A program made the translations under genes and the position numbers. The notes under the pieces were generated by a model. That model saw only the letters and a list, made by a program, of their open reading frames with translations, ran no database searches and was not told the DNA's origin. DNA of 64,000 nt. It comes from Nautilus pompilius. Its lineage: Eukaryota > Mollusca > Cephalopoda > Nautilida > Nautilidae. Each line of letters starts with the position of its first letter. Within the stretch, counting starts at the first letter, position 1. Positions 39,606 to 51,611 of the stretch are shown in pieces. The stretch is from NCBI GenBank assembly GCA_018389105.1, contig JACATO010001108.1, positions 248,001-312,000 of the forward strand. The letters run 5' to 3'.

Positions 39606-39690
39606 TTGTTCGATGGGGGCGGTTGGAACGGATTCGAACCGCGAACCAAACTCGCGGTCTCCACCAGCGGACGCAGGGATTTCATTAGTT
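39606..39690 (-). repeat. tRNA-derived fragment with perfect B box
   Basis: Minus strand: GCTGGTGGAGACCGCGAG, then GGTTCGAATCC at 39640-39630, an exact RNA polymerase III B box. The ends do not pair as an acceptor stem, so it is a tRNA-derived repeat rather than a tRNA gene. The CCTCCCACATC core of the other SINEs is absent. Confidence 0.5.
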
Positions 39691-41683
39691 GCCGTTCTTG
39701 AAAACAAATATTCAAATCAGTCTGGGGGGACCCCCCCCACTTCCGGTCTCACGGCTCAAATGAAACAACAAACTCTTCTGTGCTCGCTTTAAAAAAACAA
39801 AAAAACAAACTGTCTTTATTAATTCCAAATAAACTCTTAGACAAAGTGCAAGAGGAAACAATAGATTTTATAAAATCGGCCACCATTATTCTCGTAAATC
39901 ATGCCCTGGATTGTTTCATTTGTCAGTGGACAATGGTAAATAATTTCTCTCCTAGGAGAGATGCGAGTCAGACACTAACAGGAATTTCGGATAGGTGCTT
40001 GGCCTTGGTACAATGGTTAGTGTTTGTTGTTTTTTTGTTTTTTTTACAAGAAACCGATAGGTTAGAAATTTTAGGAAAAAAAAGGGACAAAAACAGGTAT
40101 AGTTCGACAGTCTCCCGACACTTAGAAAGAAACAAAATTTTGAATTTCCTTTCTCTGTCCTCGATATCATAGTTATAGTGGTGTGATGTTTCGACTAATT
40201 GTTCTGAATTCTATGACGTTTGGCGTGTAAGTTTACTCTAAACACACACACACACACACACCACACACACACACACACACAGGTGCGCTCGCGTTTTTAT
40301 GCAACTGGTAGCAAAAGTTTTGAAATTTACAATGAGCCCTTACGATCCAGGCCAGACGTACGTCGTATAATGATGAGATGAGACCAAGATAGTACTTTCC
40401 CTTAAAGCCTGCAGCCTGAGGGGGACAAACTTTCACGCGAACATCGAGGCTGGTAACCCAGAATGATCAGATCAAAGCGCACGTCCGTCGCTCATCGTAT
40501 TCTCTCCACAGACCTCGTCCATCCGCTGTTGGTCCGGTAACACATCGCACTTCCTCTCGGCGGTTCCTTTCCAACGAATACTTCTAGGACATACAAGTCC
40601 CGTCCTTTCTGACAGTGGTTGCATTCTCTAAACGGCCCAGTCAAGAATGGAAGTCGTCCACTGTAGACGACGGTACCAGCCGTGGAAATTCTCGATCTGA
40701 TCTGCAGAACCCCAGCCATCTGGAAAACCGCTGGGGAATCGGTCACCCAACGGACAAAGCCAGTTACATTTAACGTCTCGGCTAACCGTGTGTCGCGAGA
40801 CCGGTTTTGATTCCCGGAGTGCGCCGTCTGGCCATTCTGCTGGAACCACGGGACGTGATCTCCGCAACGGGGAAGGTTCACGGAAACATTGATGGTGGAT
40901 AAGTCGTTGGAGGTGCAGAGGTGACGGTGGGAAAAGCGTGGAAAGCCGAGTCAGTTTCCCCGGCGATAGTTGTGATGCGGGAGTTAAATTTGGAAAAAAA
41001 AAATTAATATATTGTTTTTTTTCTTTTAAAAAAATGCCCCAAGTCATTAATCCGTTACACAGTTGTCTTGATTTGTGAATATCTAGGCATTACCGAACGA
41101 ACAAGACGACCAGGAGTTGCGTACCTTCCAGCAGAAAATACGATCTAAATATACTATTCGAAATGCGGTAACAGGCTACTTATTATTATTATTATTTTTG
41201 TTGTATTTCCCGTGTTAATAATGACAATACTATTACTACAACTACCAACCACTGCGATTTATCTAAATGTTGTTGTTTTTTTTTTTAAACTCGAAAAAAA
41301 TATGCATTCGTTAGCATAAAGAAAACCGGATTATAGAAATTAAAATTTCCATTTTAATTCGACGTCGTATAAACATTTCTAAAAGGGATAATAAATCTGT
41401 TGGAGTTATTTTGACTGATGAAAAGCCCCTGAGATCTGCTAATTGACTCTTTCACGACACGCGAACAAACGAGACTAGAGGCCGCCCGTCAGAAGAAATT
41501 GCAATCTAATTAAACTCGGGGGTCGACAACCGATGTTCGGGGGAAACTTCGCCACCGGAAGATGTGGTTTCGGATTTTACCTTTCGTAGAATTATTATCG
41601 AATAGTAGTGGCAGTTTCTTTTACTGCGCTTTTCGGAAGTTCCGTCCGTCTTGGCTTGTACCAGAAAATCGGAGCTGTGCTCC

Positions 41684-41821
41684 GGGACTAATTCGTATCC
41701 CAAGAGATCCATCGAACACTGCCAACTTCGGGACTAATTCGGATCCCAAGAGATCCATCGAACCCTGCCAACTTCGGGACTAATTCGGATCCCAAGAGAT
41801 CCATCGAACCCTGCCAACTTC
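41684..41821. repeat. 46-bp tandem repeat, 3 copies
   Basis: Unit starting GGGACTAATTCGGATCCCAA and ending CCTGCCAACTTC. Copies 2 and 3 are identical; copy 1 differs at two positions. Confidence 0.95.
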
Positions 41822-44391
41822 TTAACACGAAAACCGTTTTCGCTGATTTTATCATTTTTTTTTTGGTTGGAAAAATTAAATATATATGCGAACTGTATTT
41901 GTAAAACACATTGAAACCGATTAAAATCTTGCTTATGATTTTAACTTTGAAAGGCAACGATATATGGAACCTCATTTCCAATAGAGGACTTGGAAGATAA
42001 AGTGGTTATCAAGTAAATAGACGCTGCGCGAAGATCGCTATTTAAAATTGTCTGTTTTAAGTAAAAGATGACTGTGGGCAGAAAGAGTTAATTACAGACC
42101 TGTCTCCAGATAACTAGTCATTGAGCTACCGCATCAATAATTACTTCTTGTTTTTTTTTTAAATCCGGAGATTCCCAGCATTGAACATAATCGGTTCCTC
42201 TTTTATATTAAGTAAAATAAGATTCTATTAGTTATTATGCTCAAAAAAACAAAAACCCGGGTCAAGAATGATTAGCTGGCACCAGACACAATATGGCCTC
42301 TTGGACCGCTAACCTTTTAACGTTACAACTTTATTGATTCCTTTAAACCGGATCAGTAAAAAATATTCGATATCGGTAATCAAAGGAGTTAGATCAGTTG
42401 AATTAATATGCTTTAGCGTTTCATCAGTTTACCGTGTAGTCTGCCTGGGACTTATTCCAAATTAGATATCAAATGTTGCACTTGTTCGGAGAGTTTTTTT
42501 TAGGACGGTTATCAAAACCCTAATGTTCGCAACAAATCAGGGAAGTTTGTAGAATATCGAGAAAGACAGCGACACTACCCACGTTGGCATTTAACTATAA
42601 CGTAGTTGTTAGTCATAGACCGGATTCTGGCGCAAAGTTGTGGCGAAAAATCGAATACCACAGAATTACAAGAATCCTCACAGCTTACTGGGTTTTTTTT
42701 CCGTATGGAATACGACGTTCATAGTCTAAGGGGCATAATTCATCGCGTTGGATTCTATCTGGCATCTGACTGCAAACGCAATGAAGCACGGTTATGGTTA
42801 ATTTTGAAGATTTGAGGTTCAGCAAGAGATTTTGGTCCATCTGAAGGGTAACTCGGATGGAAAACAAAGTGAATAAACCAGAAAATATGTTTTTCTAGTA
42901 TTTTATGGAGAAAAAAAGAAAAGAAGAAGATAATATGTCAGTGAACTCATCTATAAAAACAATATAAAATAATCAATGATGCATGTAATTGCATAGCTTT
43001 CATAAGATGCCAATAACTTCTATGCTTTGGTGCATTTCCTTTTATAATTATGTTCGAAAGCCTAATGAGTTTTTAAAAATGGCTTTGGTTTTTTTCTTTC
43101 TTTACAAGTGATTCGTCAAGCAAGAGACCACACAGAGAAACACTGGGGATCAACAATTTCTAAATGTTACTGCTTAACTATTAAACAGGAAGACAACAAC
43201 AACAAAAGGAAAAAAAAATTATAATGGAGTCGCAGCAGCTGATGGGTTAAAGTAAGGCATGGAGATCGTACGTTTGTTCGTTTTCCCCGCCAGATCGTGG
43301 CCGGAATTTTCTCCGGGTGCTACGGATTCCCTACACTGATCGCCCGCCCGGAGCGGCTCAACTCCACTGCGGCATCATGATCGCCCTGCGAACTCCGCCA
43401 TTCGATCGGCTCGGTGCTCCCAACTGACCGGACGACCCGCCAGCAGTTCCTTTTCGCTATGGCGGCGACTGGGAAACTTTTCTTCCAGAATTCTACCCCC
43501 CCCCCTCCTCCAATTTTTAAAAAATATCTAACGAAAGGTGCTTCTCCTAGTATTTACGGTTTTCTGTAATTAAACTTAACCCTTTGTGGTTTACAATTGA
43601 CACACTATATACAAAAGAGATGACAAAAGGCAAAAAGGAAATTCTTTGGAGAATTCTTCTCTTCACGTGGTTATTTCTTCTTTAGACTGACTGACATTAA
43701 GAGGAAAGCCCTTCCACTGCTGACATTTTGCCAACGTTCGCAGAACAGTCATTCCGGCCGCCGACTTCCAAACGGTAGAAACCCTAAGTAGAAAGTCAGC
43801 ATCTTCATCCCAAATAGCTCCACCTTTAATTTGAAAAGTTTTCTCCTTTTTCTTAGGGCGGAGATGACAGAAGTGTCAGGAGAACGTTTCTAAAAATGAT
43901 TTGAGCACCGGAACCCACACTCTTGTGAGGACAGTGAGGCTTCCGAGATACCATTGTCTGGCGAGGGTGTTATAACACGAGAGGGTGCTGGCAAGTGATG
44001 GGAAGGGGAGGTGTGTGTGTGGGGGGGGGGCTATCTGCTAAACCGGAGCACATTATTTTAAAAGCATTCTCCCGGCTCAAGCTGCAATCTATAGACACAC
44101 GATAATTTCTATTTGTTTGCTTGGGAGAAATCCAGTAAAGTGGATTACACCAGAGTGCGTTCATTAACAACAGACATGAGAAGAATCCGCCAAACATGGC
44201 TACTGCCCCCTTTTCCGCAAAGAGTTAGAAAGTCAATAGGCTCTGTCCGTAATTACCGCGCACAGTTTGTTTTCTCTCTCTTTCCATATTCTGCCCGAAA
44301 CGTGGGCGAATCCTCGTTCCTGTCTTTAAATAACCTAGCACTTTTTTTTGGGGGGGTGGTTGGTAAAAGAAAGGGCTTTCAGCCGAGGTTT

Positions 44392-45251
44392 CTAAGATAC
44401 AAACGGCCGGATCTTGGTGTTCCGGAGCTGTTTCCTCCTGGCGAGCAACTCCAGAAACACAAAGACAAAGATTACAGCGCACACGGCGAATAAGGCAACG
44501 GAAAGGGAGACAATCACGGCCAGCAGATTGCTGCCAAGTGACTCACTCCTTGGATTCTCCTCCTCCTGCTCTTCTACCACGGACAACCGCGGAGTTCGTT
44601 TTTTAATGAGTCGTTTCGGCTGGTCAGCATCCTTCTCCAGCAACCCGTCGTTCCCGCCCTTCTCTTGGGCCGGCCCCTCGTCCGCGACGTCGCTGCAGCC
44701 CTCGCCGCCGCCGGATCTCCCCACCGCGAGAGAACTGCGCATGCCCGTCAGCCGTACCCCGTTAATGTTGACGCTGCGCCGTTCTGCGTCGTAAAGGAAC
44801 ATCCCCAAGCAGCCCGGCGCGTTGTCGTTCGAGACGAAATGGTACCCGGCCGACAGGCCCCGCGCGCGAACCACGGTCGTCGCGTTCTTCCCAGAACTCT
44901 CGGAAGCTTCTTTCGCGACGTTCTCCGAACTGGAGTCCAGCTTGTCCGAAACCCACCCAGCGCCGCCGGCGGAAGAGGCAACGGCGACGAGGGTGCTGCC
45001 CCCCGGCGGATCCCCGACGGCGAAAGACTGGCACCCGTCGTACTGCTCCAGGGGGGGCAAGATGAAGTCGTTGCGGTACGGCCTCCCTCCGTCCGGCGAC
45101 GCCACGTAGGTGATGTACAGCACAAGGGCAGGTCTAGCCGACCAGAGTAAAACGTGGGACCCCGTGGTGAAGTTCAGCTCGAGGATCCCCTTTCCTTCGA
45201 TATCGTAGAACCGACTTTCTCCCTCTTCCCTCACCGTCAGGTTCCCACGAC
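44392..45251 (-). CDS. IgGFc-domain gene last exon: C-half, membrane helix, tail
   Basis: Phase 1 in, ends at [43 protein letters not shown] and [18 protein letters not shown] finish the domain. A long Ser/Glu/Lys-rich juxtamembrane segment ([17 protein letters not shown]) precedes the helix and a 15-residue basic tail. Base composition is clearly GC-richer than the flanks. Confidence 0.9.
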
Positions 45252-47807
45252 CTGCAAAGAAATGCAGAAAAGGAGAAGGAAAACAACTCTTAAGAACCAG
45301 GATAAGAATTTTTGGTATTCCCTAAATGCTTCAGAACCGTGGATTCGGTCCATTAACCTATTCCCCCGTAACAATGGTCGGGTCTGCTGAATTTTTCGAA
45401 ACCCTAAGCGACGTGAAGACCTAAATTGGCCGTCTGGTTTCGCATCGGTTTTCCAAAGACAAAGAACCGCATTAAATTTCTTGATCGTGTCGCGAACCTA
45501 GAGTCACAACGATAAACCGGGATTATCCATCGCTTCCTTTCCCGACGATTCTCCTAAACTTACCTCTCCGTGAGATTCTTAAAGAAGATGGCCAACCTGC
45601 GAGTGAACAGCCTCACGAGGTTAGCTAGCTACAGACATATTATTCCATCGATTACCAAATTTCTATTCTTTTCATTCGCTGATTTTTTTCGATGGAAGAC
45701 TTTGCTTCGGTTGCGGAGAACGGTTACCATCTACCTGAAATCACTAGCGTCATCGTCTGATTGGAATTCAGGGGAAACGCCACGAACGTCTTCCCCCAGG
45801 TGCTGAGGGGCGGCAACATCTCCCACGTGACCTCGGTCGAGTTGGCGCACAGCGGTGATTGGCCGGAGTCGGTGATGAGGTAAGCTCCAATCGGTTTACT
45901 GCTGCGTATCTGGACGCCGCCCAGTCGGTCGGCGGCCAGCACCAGTGCGTCTAGTCCTTGGAGGGTGAACGCCGCCTCCGTCTCGTTCTCGCCGCAGTCG
46001 GCCGCCGCCCGACCGAGCAGGGCGCACAGCGACCGGCCATCACCGGCCGAAAGCGAGACGGTCGTGTTGGACCGGGAGTCTTCCGAGACGAGGGTGACCA
46101 GTGACGTCCGGTTGTCCGGGGCAGCCACAAGCTGGTAGACCTGGCCGAAAACGTCTGTGGACAGCAGCAAACACCTGTCGCCCTTCTCCCGGCCGAGCAG
46201 CACCGATACGGCCGGAGCCGACGAGAGCAGCAGAGCTGGAAGATACGAACAGGAGCTCGTTAACAAACAACAACAAAAACACACACAACAGACAGACACC
46301 ACACACACACACAGACAGACAGACACAGACACACACACACAAACACACACACACAGAGAGAGACAGACACACACAGAAGAAAAACACAGACAGACACACA
46401 CACACACAAAACACACAGACACACACAGGACAGACAGACACACACACACAGAGACAGACAGACACACACACACAGACAGACACACACACAGACAGACACA
46501 CACACACAGACAGACCACACACACAGAGAGACACACAGACACACAGACAGACACACACACAGACAGACACAACACACAACACACCACACACCAGAGACAG
46601 ACACCAGACACCACACACACACACAACCAACACACACAACAAGACACACACACACACAACACACACACAGAGAGAGACAGACACACACAGAAAAACACAG
46701 AACAGACAGACACACACACACAGAGAGAAACACAGACAGAAACACAGTCACACACAGACAGACAACACACACAGAAACACAGACAGAGACACACACACAC
46801 ACACAGAGAAACACACAGACACACACAGACAGACACACACACACACACAGAGGCACACACAGACAGACAGACACACACAGAGAGAGACAGACACACACAG
46901 AAAAACACAGACAGACACACACACACACAGAAACACACAGACACACACAGACAGACACACACACAGACAGACACCACAGAAGACACACAGACAGACACAC
47001 ACACAGACAGAACACACACACACACAGACACCCAACAAGACACACAGACAGACACACACAGACAGACAGACACACACAGACAGACAGACCCACCACACAC
47101 ACACACACACACAACAGACACACAGACACACACACACACAAACACCACACACACACACAACAGACACACACACACACAAACACACACACACAGAGAGACA
47201 GACACACACAGAAACACAGACAGACACACACACACACACACACAGAGAAACACACAGACACACACAGACAGACACACACACACACACACAGAGGCACCAC
47301 AGACAGACAGACACAACACACACCACAGAGGCACACACAGACAGACAGACACAACAGAGAGAGACAGACACACACAGAAAAACACAGACAGACACACACA
47401 CACACACAGACAGAACACACAGACACACACAGACAGACACACACACACAGACGACACACAGACACACAGACAGACACACACACAGACAGACACACACAAC
47501 ACACAGACACACAGACACACAGACAGACACACACAGACAGACAGACACACACAGAGAGAGACAGACACACACAGAAAAACACAGACAGACACACACACAC
47601 ACAACGAAACACACAGACACACAGACAGACACACACACAGACAGACACACACCACACAGACAACAGACACACAGACAGACACACACACAGACAGACACAT
47701 ACACACAGAGACACACACGACACACACCGACAGACACACACACACACACACACCACACACAGACAGACACACAGACACACACACACACAAACACACACAA
47801 CACACAG

Positions 47808-47840
<33 letters not shown>

Positions 47841-48972
47841 GAGAGACAGACACACACAGAAAAACACAGACAGACACACACACACACAGAGAGACGAAAC
47901 ACAGACAGAAACACAGTCACCACACAGACACACACACACACACCACACAGAGAAACACACAGACACACACAGACAGACACACACACACAACACACACACA
48001 GAGGAACACACCACACAGGACACACACAGACAGACACCCCACACACAGAGAAACACAGACAGACACACACACAGAGAGAAACACAGACAGACACACACAC
48101 ACACACACAGAAACACACAGACACACACAGACAGGACACACACACACAGAAGAAAACACAGACAGACAGACACACACAGAAACACACAGACACACACACA
48201 CACACAGAAGTCATTACTGCACAACGTCATCATTGGAGAGAGAAAACAAGAGGGCGCATCTGTCTCGCATCAAGTAGAACGCATATATCCACTCATTGAC
48301 TGCAGGTAAAAGGGTCATTATAATGTCGCCAAGCTTATAGGAGGAAATCTATATGAGATGACATATTAAAGCGGAATAGAAAGCATTTCTCGGCGCAGTG
48401 ACATTCATTAGAACGCGGTCGCTCGAAGACCAGCCCTACTCTTATATCACTCTCTCATCAATTATTGGACTTACATCCGTACCTGGTTATTACTTACCTG
48501 GTTATTAGGCTTGAAATATTCTGTTTACAATCAGACATAATGCGATGTATAAGTCGTGTCCAGAAAAAAAGAACCGTTTGCTGAAAATTTTGTTAGAAAG
48601 ACGTTTAAAACCGTGGATAACATTTATTTATGTCTCTCGCTGTATTGACAGTTGGACTACTAGTCGGAGGCGGCCGGGCGGGAGATAGAATCATGTAGAA
48701 AAGTTAGTGGGTTAGCTTCCAATCACGCCCGACTAACAGACCAACCAACCTACGTTTCGTGGAAACCGTCAGTCGCCATTAACGAGAGTGGGAAGGACCG
48801 CTCTCGCTCTCTTCTCGATCTCTCTCTCTCTCTCGCTCTCTCTCCATCTCTCTCGCTCCATCCCTCTCGCTCCATCACTTTCTCGAGCTCTTCCATCATA
48901 TCCCATCTCACTCTATGTACTGACGTCATCTCTCTCTCTCTCTCTCTCCCTCCATCCTCTCCTCTCTCTCCA

Positions 48973-49004
<32 letters not shown>

Positions 49005-49079
49005 CCCATCTCTCGCCTCTCCATCACTTCTCTCGCTCTCTCCATCATTCTCTCCATCTCTCTCTATGTACTGACGTCA

Positions 49080-49134
<55 letters not shown>

Positions 49135-49319
49135 CATCCCTCTCTCTCTTTCTCTCTCTCTCTCTCCCATCTCTCTCTCTCTCTCTCCATCTCTCTCTGT
49201 ACTGACGTCATATCTCTCTCTCTCCATCTCTCTCTATGTACTGACGTCATCTCTCTCTCATCTCTCCTCTCTCTCTCCATCATTCTCTCCATCTCTCTCT
49301 ATGTACTGACGTCATCTCT

Positions 49320-49351
<32 letters not shown>

Positions 49352-50180
49352 CTCTCTCTCTGCTGCCGGATCGTTAGTCTATCGAAATCTTCCTTCAGTA
49401 AATTTTTCCACTTTTGGAAAATTCAAGTCAGGGTTAGGTTGATCCCGACCCCGTGGCCTGTCGAGCGCCGAGATTTATCCCCCCCCTGCCTGTGAATGAA
49501 TAACGGTCGTCTCCATGCGTCTTATACACACACACACACACACACACACACAATCTCTCTCTCTCTCTCTCTCACTTCCGGTCAGAGCAGGGGTCTTTTT
49601 TTGTTTGTGTTTTTAATCAGCCTATCTCGGTATAGGCCTATATTGTGTAAAGTAGCCACGGCGACATTACAGTGATGAAGTTATAGCGCCGAGTTCACAG
49701 TGTCTTCACAAACATGGATAATGGAACTGGAAGTCGAGCGGTATTCAGGGGAGGCAACCACAAAAAATTCCTTGCTACCCTCTCAGGCTTAAAGGCCCCG
49801 ATCGTGGGGATCCAAGGAAATTTACTGGCAGGAAAACTTCGAAACAAGGAATGGCGGAGAGAACATCAAATATTTTGGAAAAGAAAAAAGAGGCACACGA
49901 ACAGACAGAAAAAAAAGGAATTAAAAACAGTATATTGCGATTGTACCTTTTGGTTTTTCAGTCTGGGTCCCTGGTGGCAAAGTGAAATCTAGCGGAATCT
50001 TTAGAGAAACGTTAACCATAATCTCGAAGGTTCGACTGAAATTTCTGTCGACAGATGGCGCTGTTATAGTGATCACGGTTTTGCTCAAAGTCTGCGGGAT
50101 GACTTCAAGATCGACGGCGCAGTCTCTTGTTTCGGTCAGTAACGGGATGACGAACGTTTTCCCACAGGTATCAGGAATGT
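44392..50180 (-). CDS. IgGFc-binding-domain type I membrane protein
   Basis: Exons 50180-49947, 46235-45735 and 45251-44392 join in phase 1 with GT/AG borders (531 residues). In order: [20 protein letters not shown] and a beta-rich stretch; [69 protein letters not shown] and [14 protein letters not shown]; a charged linker; a membrane helix [20 protein letters not shown]; and the tail [15 protein letters not shown]. The SKP ... LPP-x-x-x-W-G-x-x-F-V block is the hallmark of the N-terminal domain of IgGFc-binding protein. In vertebrates that domain precedes mucin-type vWD repeats; in molluscs and other invertebrates it occurs in secreted and membrane proteins, with adhesion or immune roles suggested but unproven. 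Here the domain is attached to a single membrane anchor. The signal-peptide exon was not found; a 42-base exon at 54924-54965 may belong. Confidence 0.85.
45735..46235 (-). CDS. IgGFc-domain gene middle exon
   Basis: Phase 1 on both sides, 167 residues. [76 protein letters not shown] and [21 protein letters not shown]-glycosylation sequons NRT, NTT, NET, NST and NQT. The acceptor CGTATCTTCCAG lies close to a 1.9-kb CA/CAGA array. Confidence 0.93.
46263..48209. repeat. CA/CAGA array, 1.9 kb
   Basis: Plus strand (CA)n mixed with (CAGA)n, in repeating super-units such as CACACACAGAGAGAGACAGA and CACAGAAAAACACAGACAGA that recur about ten times. It lies in the intron between exons 49947-50180 and 45735-46235, starting only about 28 bases from the acceptor, so the transcript has a (TG/TCTG)n pyrimidine-alternating tract next to the splice site. 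Long open frames on both strands are artefacts. Confidence 0.97.
48797..49366. repeat. CT array tagged with GTACTGACGTCATC
   Basis: CT blocks with at least five tags of the form CTATGTACTGACGTCATCTC (about 48913, 49064, 49197, 49234, 49302). Each tag contains TGACGTCA, an exact palindrome equal to the cAMP-response element. Same intron as the CA/CAGA array. Confidence 0.93.
49532..49572. repeat. CA run followed by CT run
   Basis: A compound dinucleotide array, (CA)10 or so, then AATC and (TC)10 or so. It lies in the intron 3' of the first recognised exon of the IgGFc-domain gene. Confidence 0.9.
49947..50180 (-). CDS. IgGFc-domain gene first recognised exon
   Basis: Phase 1 on both sides, 78 residues. 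[40 protein letters not shown] and [20 protein letters not shown]: the opening G-K-x-F strand and beta sandwich of the domain. Acceptor TTTCTGTTTCCGGCAG, donor GTACAA. Confidence 0.9.
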
Positions 50181-50540
50181 CTGCCGGAAACAGAAAGGAA
50201 TAAGACCAAATTGTGATGTAGACCTACAGGCATTCATTCACCTAGTTCTTTGTAAAATTCTACCCGCGGAACGTGTGTGTAAGCGTTTAGCGTCTATTTA
50301 GGAGAGGAAAAACCAAAATGCTAACCCCCAGCAAGCCATTCTCTGTAAAATATCAGTCCTAAACCCATTCTCGGGACCTTAACCCTAACAATGCATAAGA
50401 TCGTGCTATCCCCAAGTTAAGGGTCGGCAGTCCTGCAAGACATACATAGATTAGACAGAAAGAGTGCTCCCATGTTGGGCCCCCTTAATCTTTCTACGAT
50501 ATCCCAAAATAAACTCATCAAAAATACCTACGATGTAACT

Positions 50541-50708
50541 TTATTTTTAGATGTGGGAGGAAACTCATACGGCTGGTCTAGTGAAGCTGATCGAGAAGAA
50601 ACTATGTCAAATAGGTACGCCAACCCGTCCCTATCCCCAACAAGGATTTGAGACTGGGCCCCTCTCGACTTCAGCAGCCTAATAGACTAACCACCAGACC
50701 ACACAACT
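50541..50708 (-). repeat. tRNA-derived SINE copy 6
   Basis: Minus strand: TGGTCTGGTGGTTAGTCTAT, then CAGTCTCAAATCCTTG (B-box region) and, at its 3' end, GAGTTTCCTCCCACATCTAA. Head and core are both intact, as in copy 1. Confidence 0.7.
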
Positions 50709-51154
50709 TAGCTGACTGGAAAACAATTTGTCGAAGCGTGAAAAATTCCTTAAACAAATTTGTTTTAGTTAAGTTCAATATCCTATTTCAGTTTGTCCGC
50801 CAGTTGTATTGATTGTTTGGAATACAAAGAGCACACTCCCAGAGGATAGTTTATTTGTTCTAAAAGTGCCTTTGTAAAGATATAATTGGCGGGCTAGTGG
50901 TGCCATATCATCCATCGATGGGAATGACGTCAGGATAGCACATGGCGTGCAGAAAATGGCAGCAGTGTGGATATGGACAAACTGGGTGTAGCAGCCTGGC
51001 AACCATGAACTAAAGAGCGACGATTCGAGATTGAACTCTTTCGTTGCATGCTATTGTGGCGTTGATGGGTGTGTACAGTGTATTGATTACCATTAAAAGG
51101 TACTCATTGTGTTTTACAACGAAGAAATTGTTCAAATCGAAAGGGAATAGTCAA

Positions 51155-51611
51155 GATTACCATCGGTCGAGACATGACAACCCGAGTAAATCTGTACTGA
51201 TTCAAGATTACCATCGGTCGAGACGTGACAACCCGATTAAATCTGTACTGATTCAAGATTACCATCGGTCGAGACGTGACAACCCGATTAAATCTGTACT
51301 GATTCAAGATTACCATCGGTCGAGACTTGACAACCCGATTAAATCTGTACTGATTCAAGATTACCATCGGTCGAGACGTGACAACCCGATTAAATCTGTA
51401 CTGATTCAAGATTACCATCGGTCGAGACGTGACAACCCGATTAAATCTGTACTGATTCAAGATTACCATCGGTCGAGACGTGACAACCCGATTAAATCTG
51501 TACTGATTCAAGATTACCATCGGTCGAGACGTGACAACCCGATTAAATCTGTACTGATTCAAGATTACCATCGGTCGAGACGTGACAACCCGATTAAATC
51601 TGTACTGATTG
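51155..51611. repeat. 51-bp minisatellite, 9 copies
   Basis: Unit GATTACCATCGGTCGAGACG + TGACAACCCGATTAAATCTG + TACTGATTCAA (51 bases). Nine units; copy 1 has three changes, copy 4 one, the rest are identical. Because 51 is a multiple of three, frames stay open on both strands (199 and 155 codons), but there is no sign of a gene. Confidence 0.97.

Larger units (their letters stand above)
38398..44391. other. Intergenic, no recognised gene
   Basis: Contains a minus-strand frame at 40492-40910 (EVFVGKEPPRGSAMCY, VVYSGRLPFLTGPFREC) with no upstream ATG or acceptor, a second open frame overlapping it, a short CA array (40242-40280), a tRNA-like piece (39606-39690) and a 46-bp repeat (41684-41821). 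The 3' UTR of the IgGFc-domain gene must occupy its right end, but no clear poly-A signal was assigned. Confidence 0.45.

Noticed and set aside
39606..39690. tRNA gene
   Set aside because: B box is perfect but the acceptor and anticodon stems do not pair; treated as a tRNA-derived repeat.
40492..41047. Two overlapping minus-strand frames of about 130 codons
   Set aside because: No ATG, no acceptor between the upstream stop and the frame, no recognised family, and two frames open at once; not enough to call an exon.
44414..45150. Plus-strand and alternate minus-strand frames of 78-161 codons
   Set aside because: Shadows of the GC-rich last exon of the IgGFc-domain gene.
45724..48299. Open frames of 480-730 codons on both strands across the CA/CAGA array
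   Set aside because: They consist only of Cys-Val-Ser-Leu or Thr-His-Gln-Asp repeats forced by the microsatellite; only the last part (45735-46235, minus) is a real exon.
49714..49992. 92-codon plus-strand frame
   Set aside because: Half of it is antisense to the recognised exon 49947-50180 and the rest is intron with a Lys-rich run.
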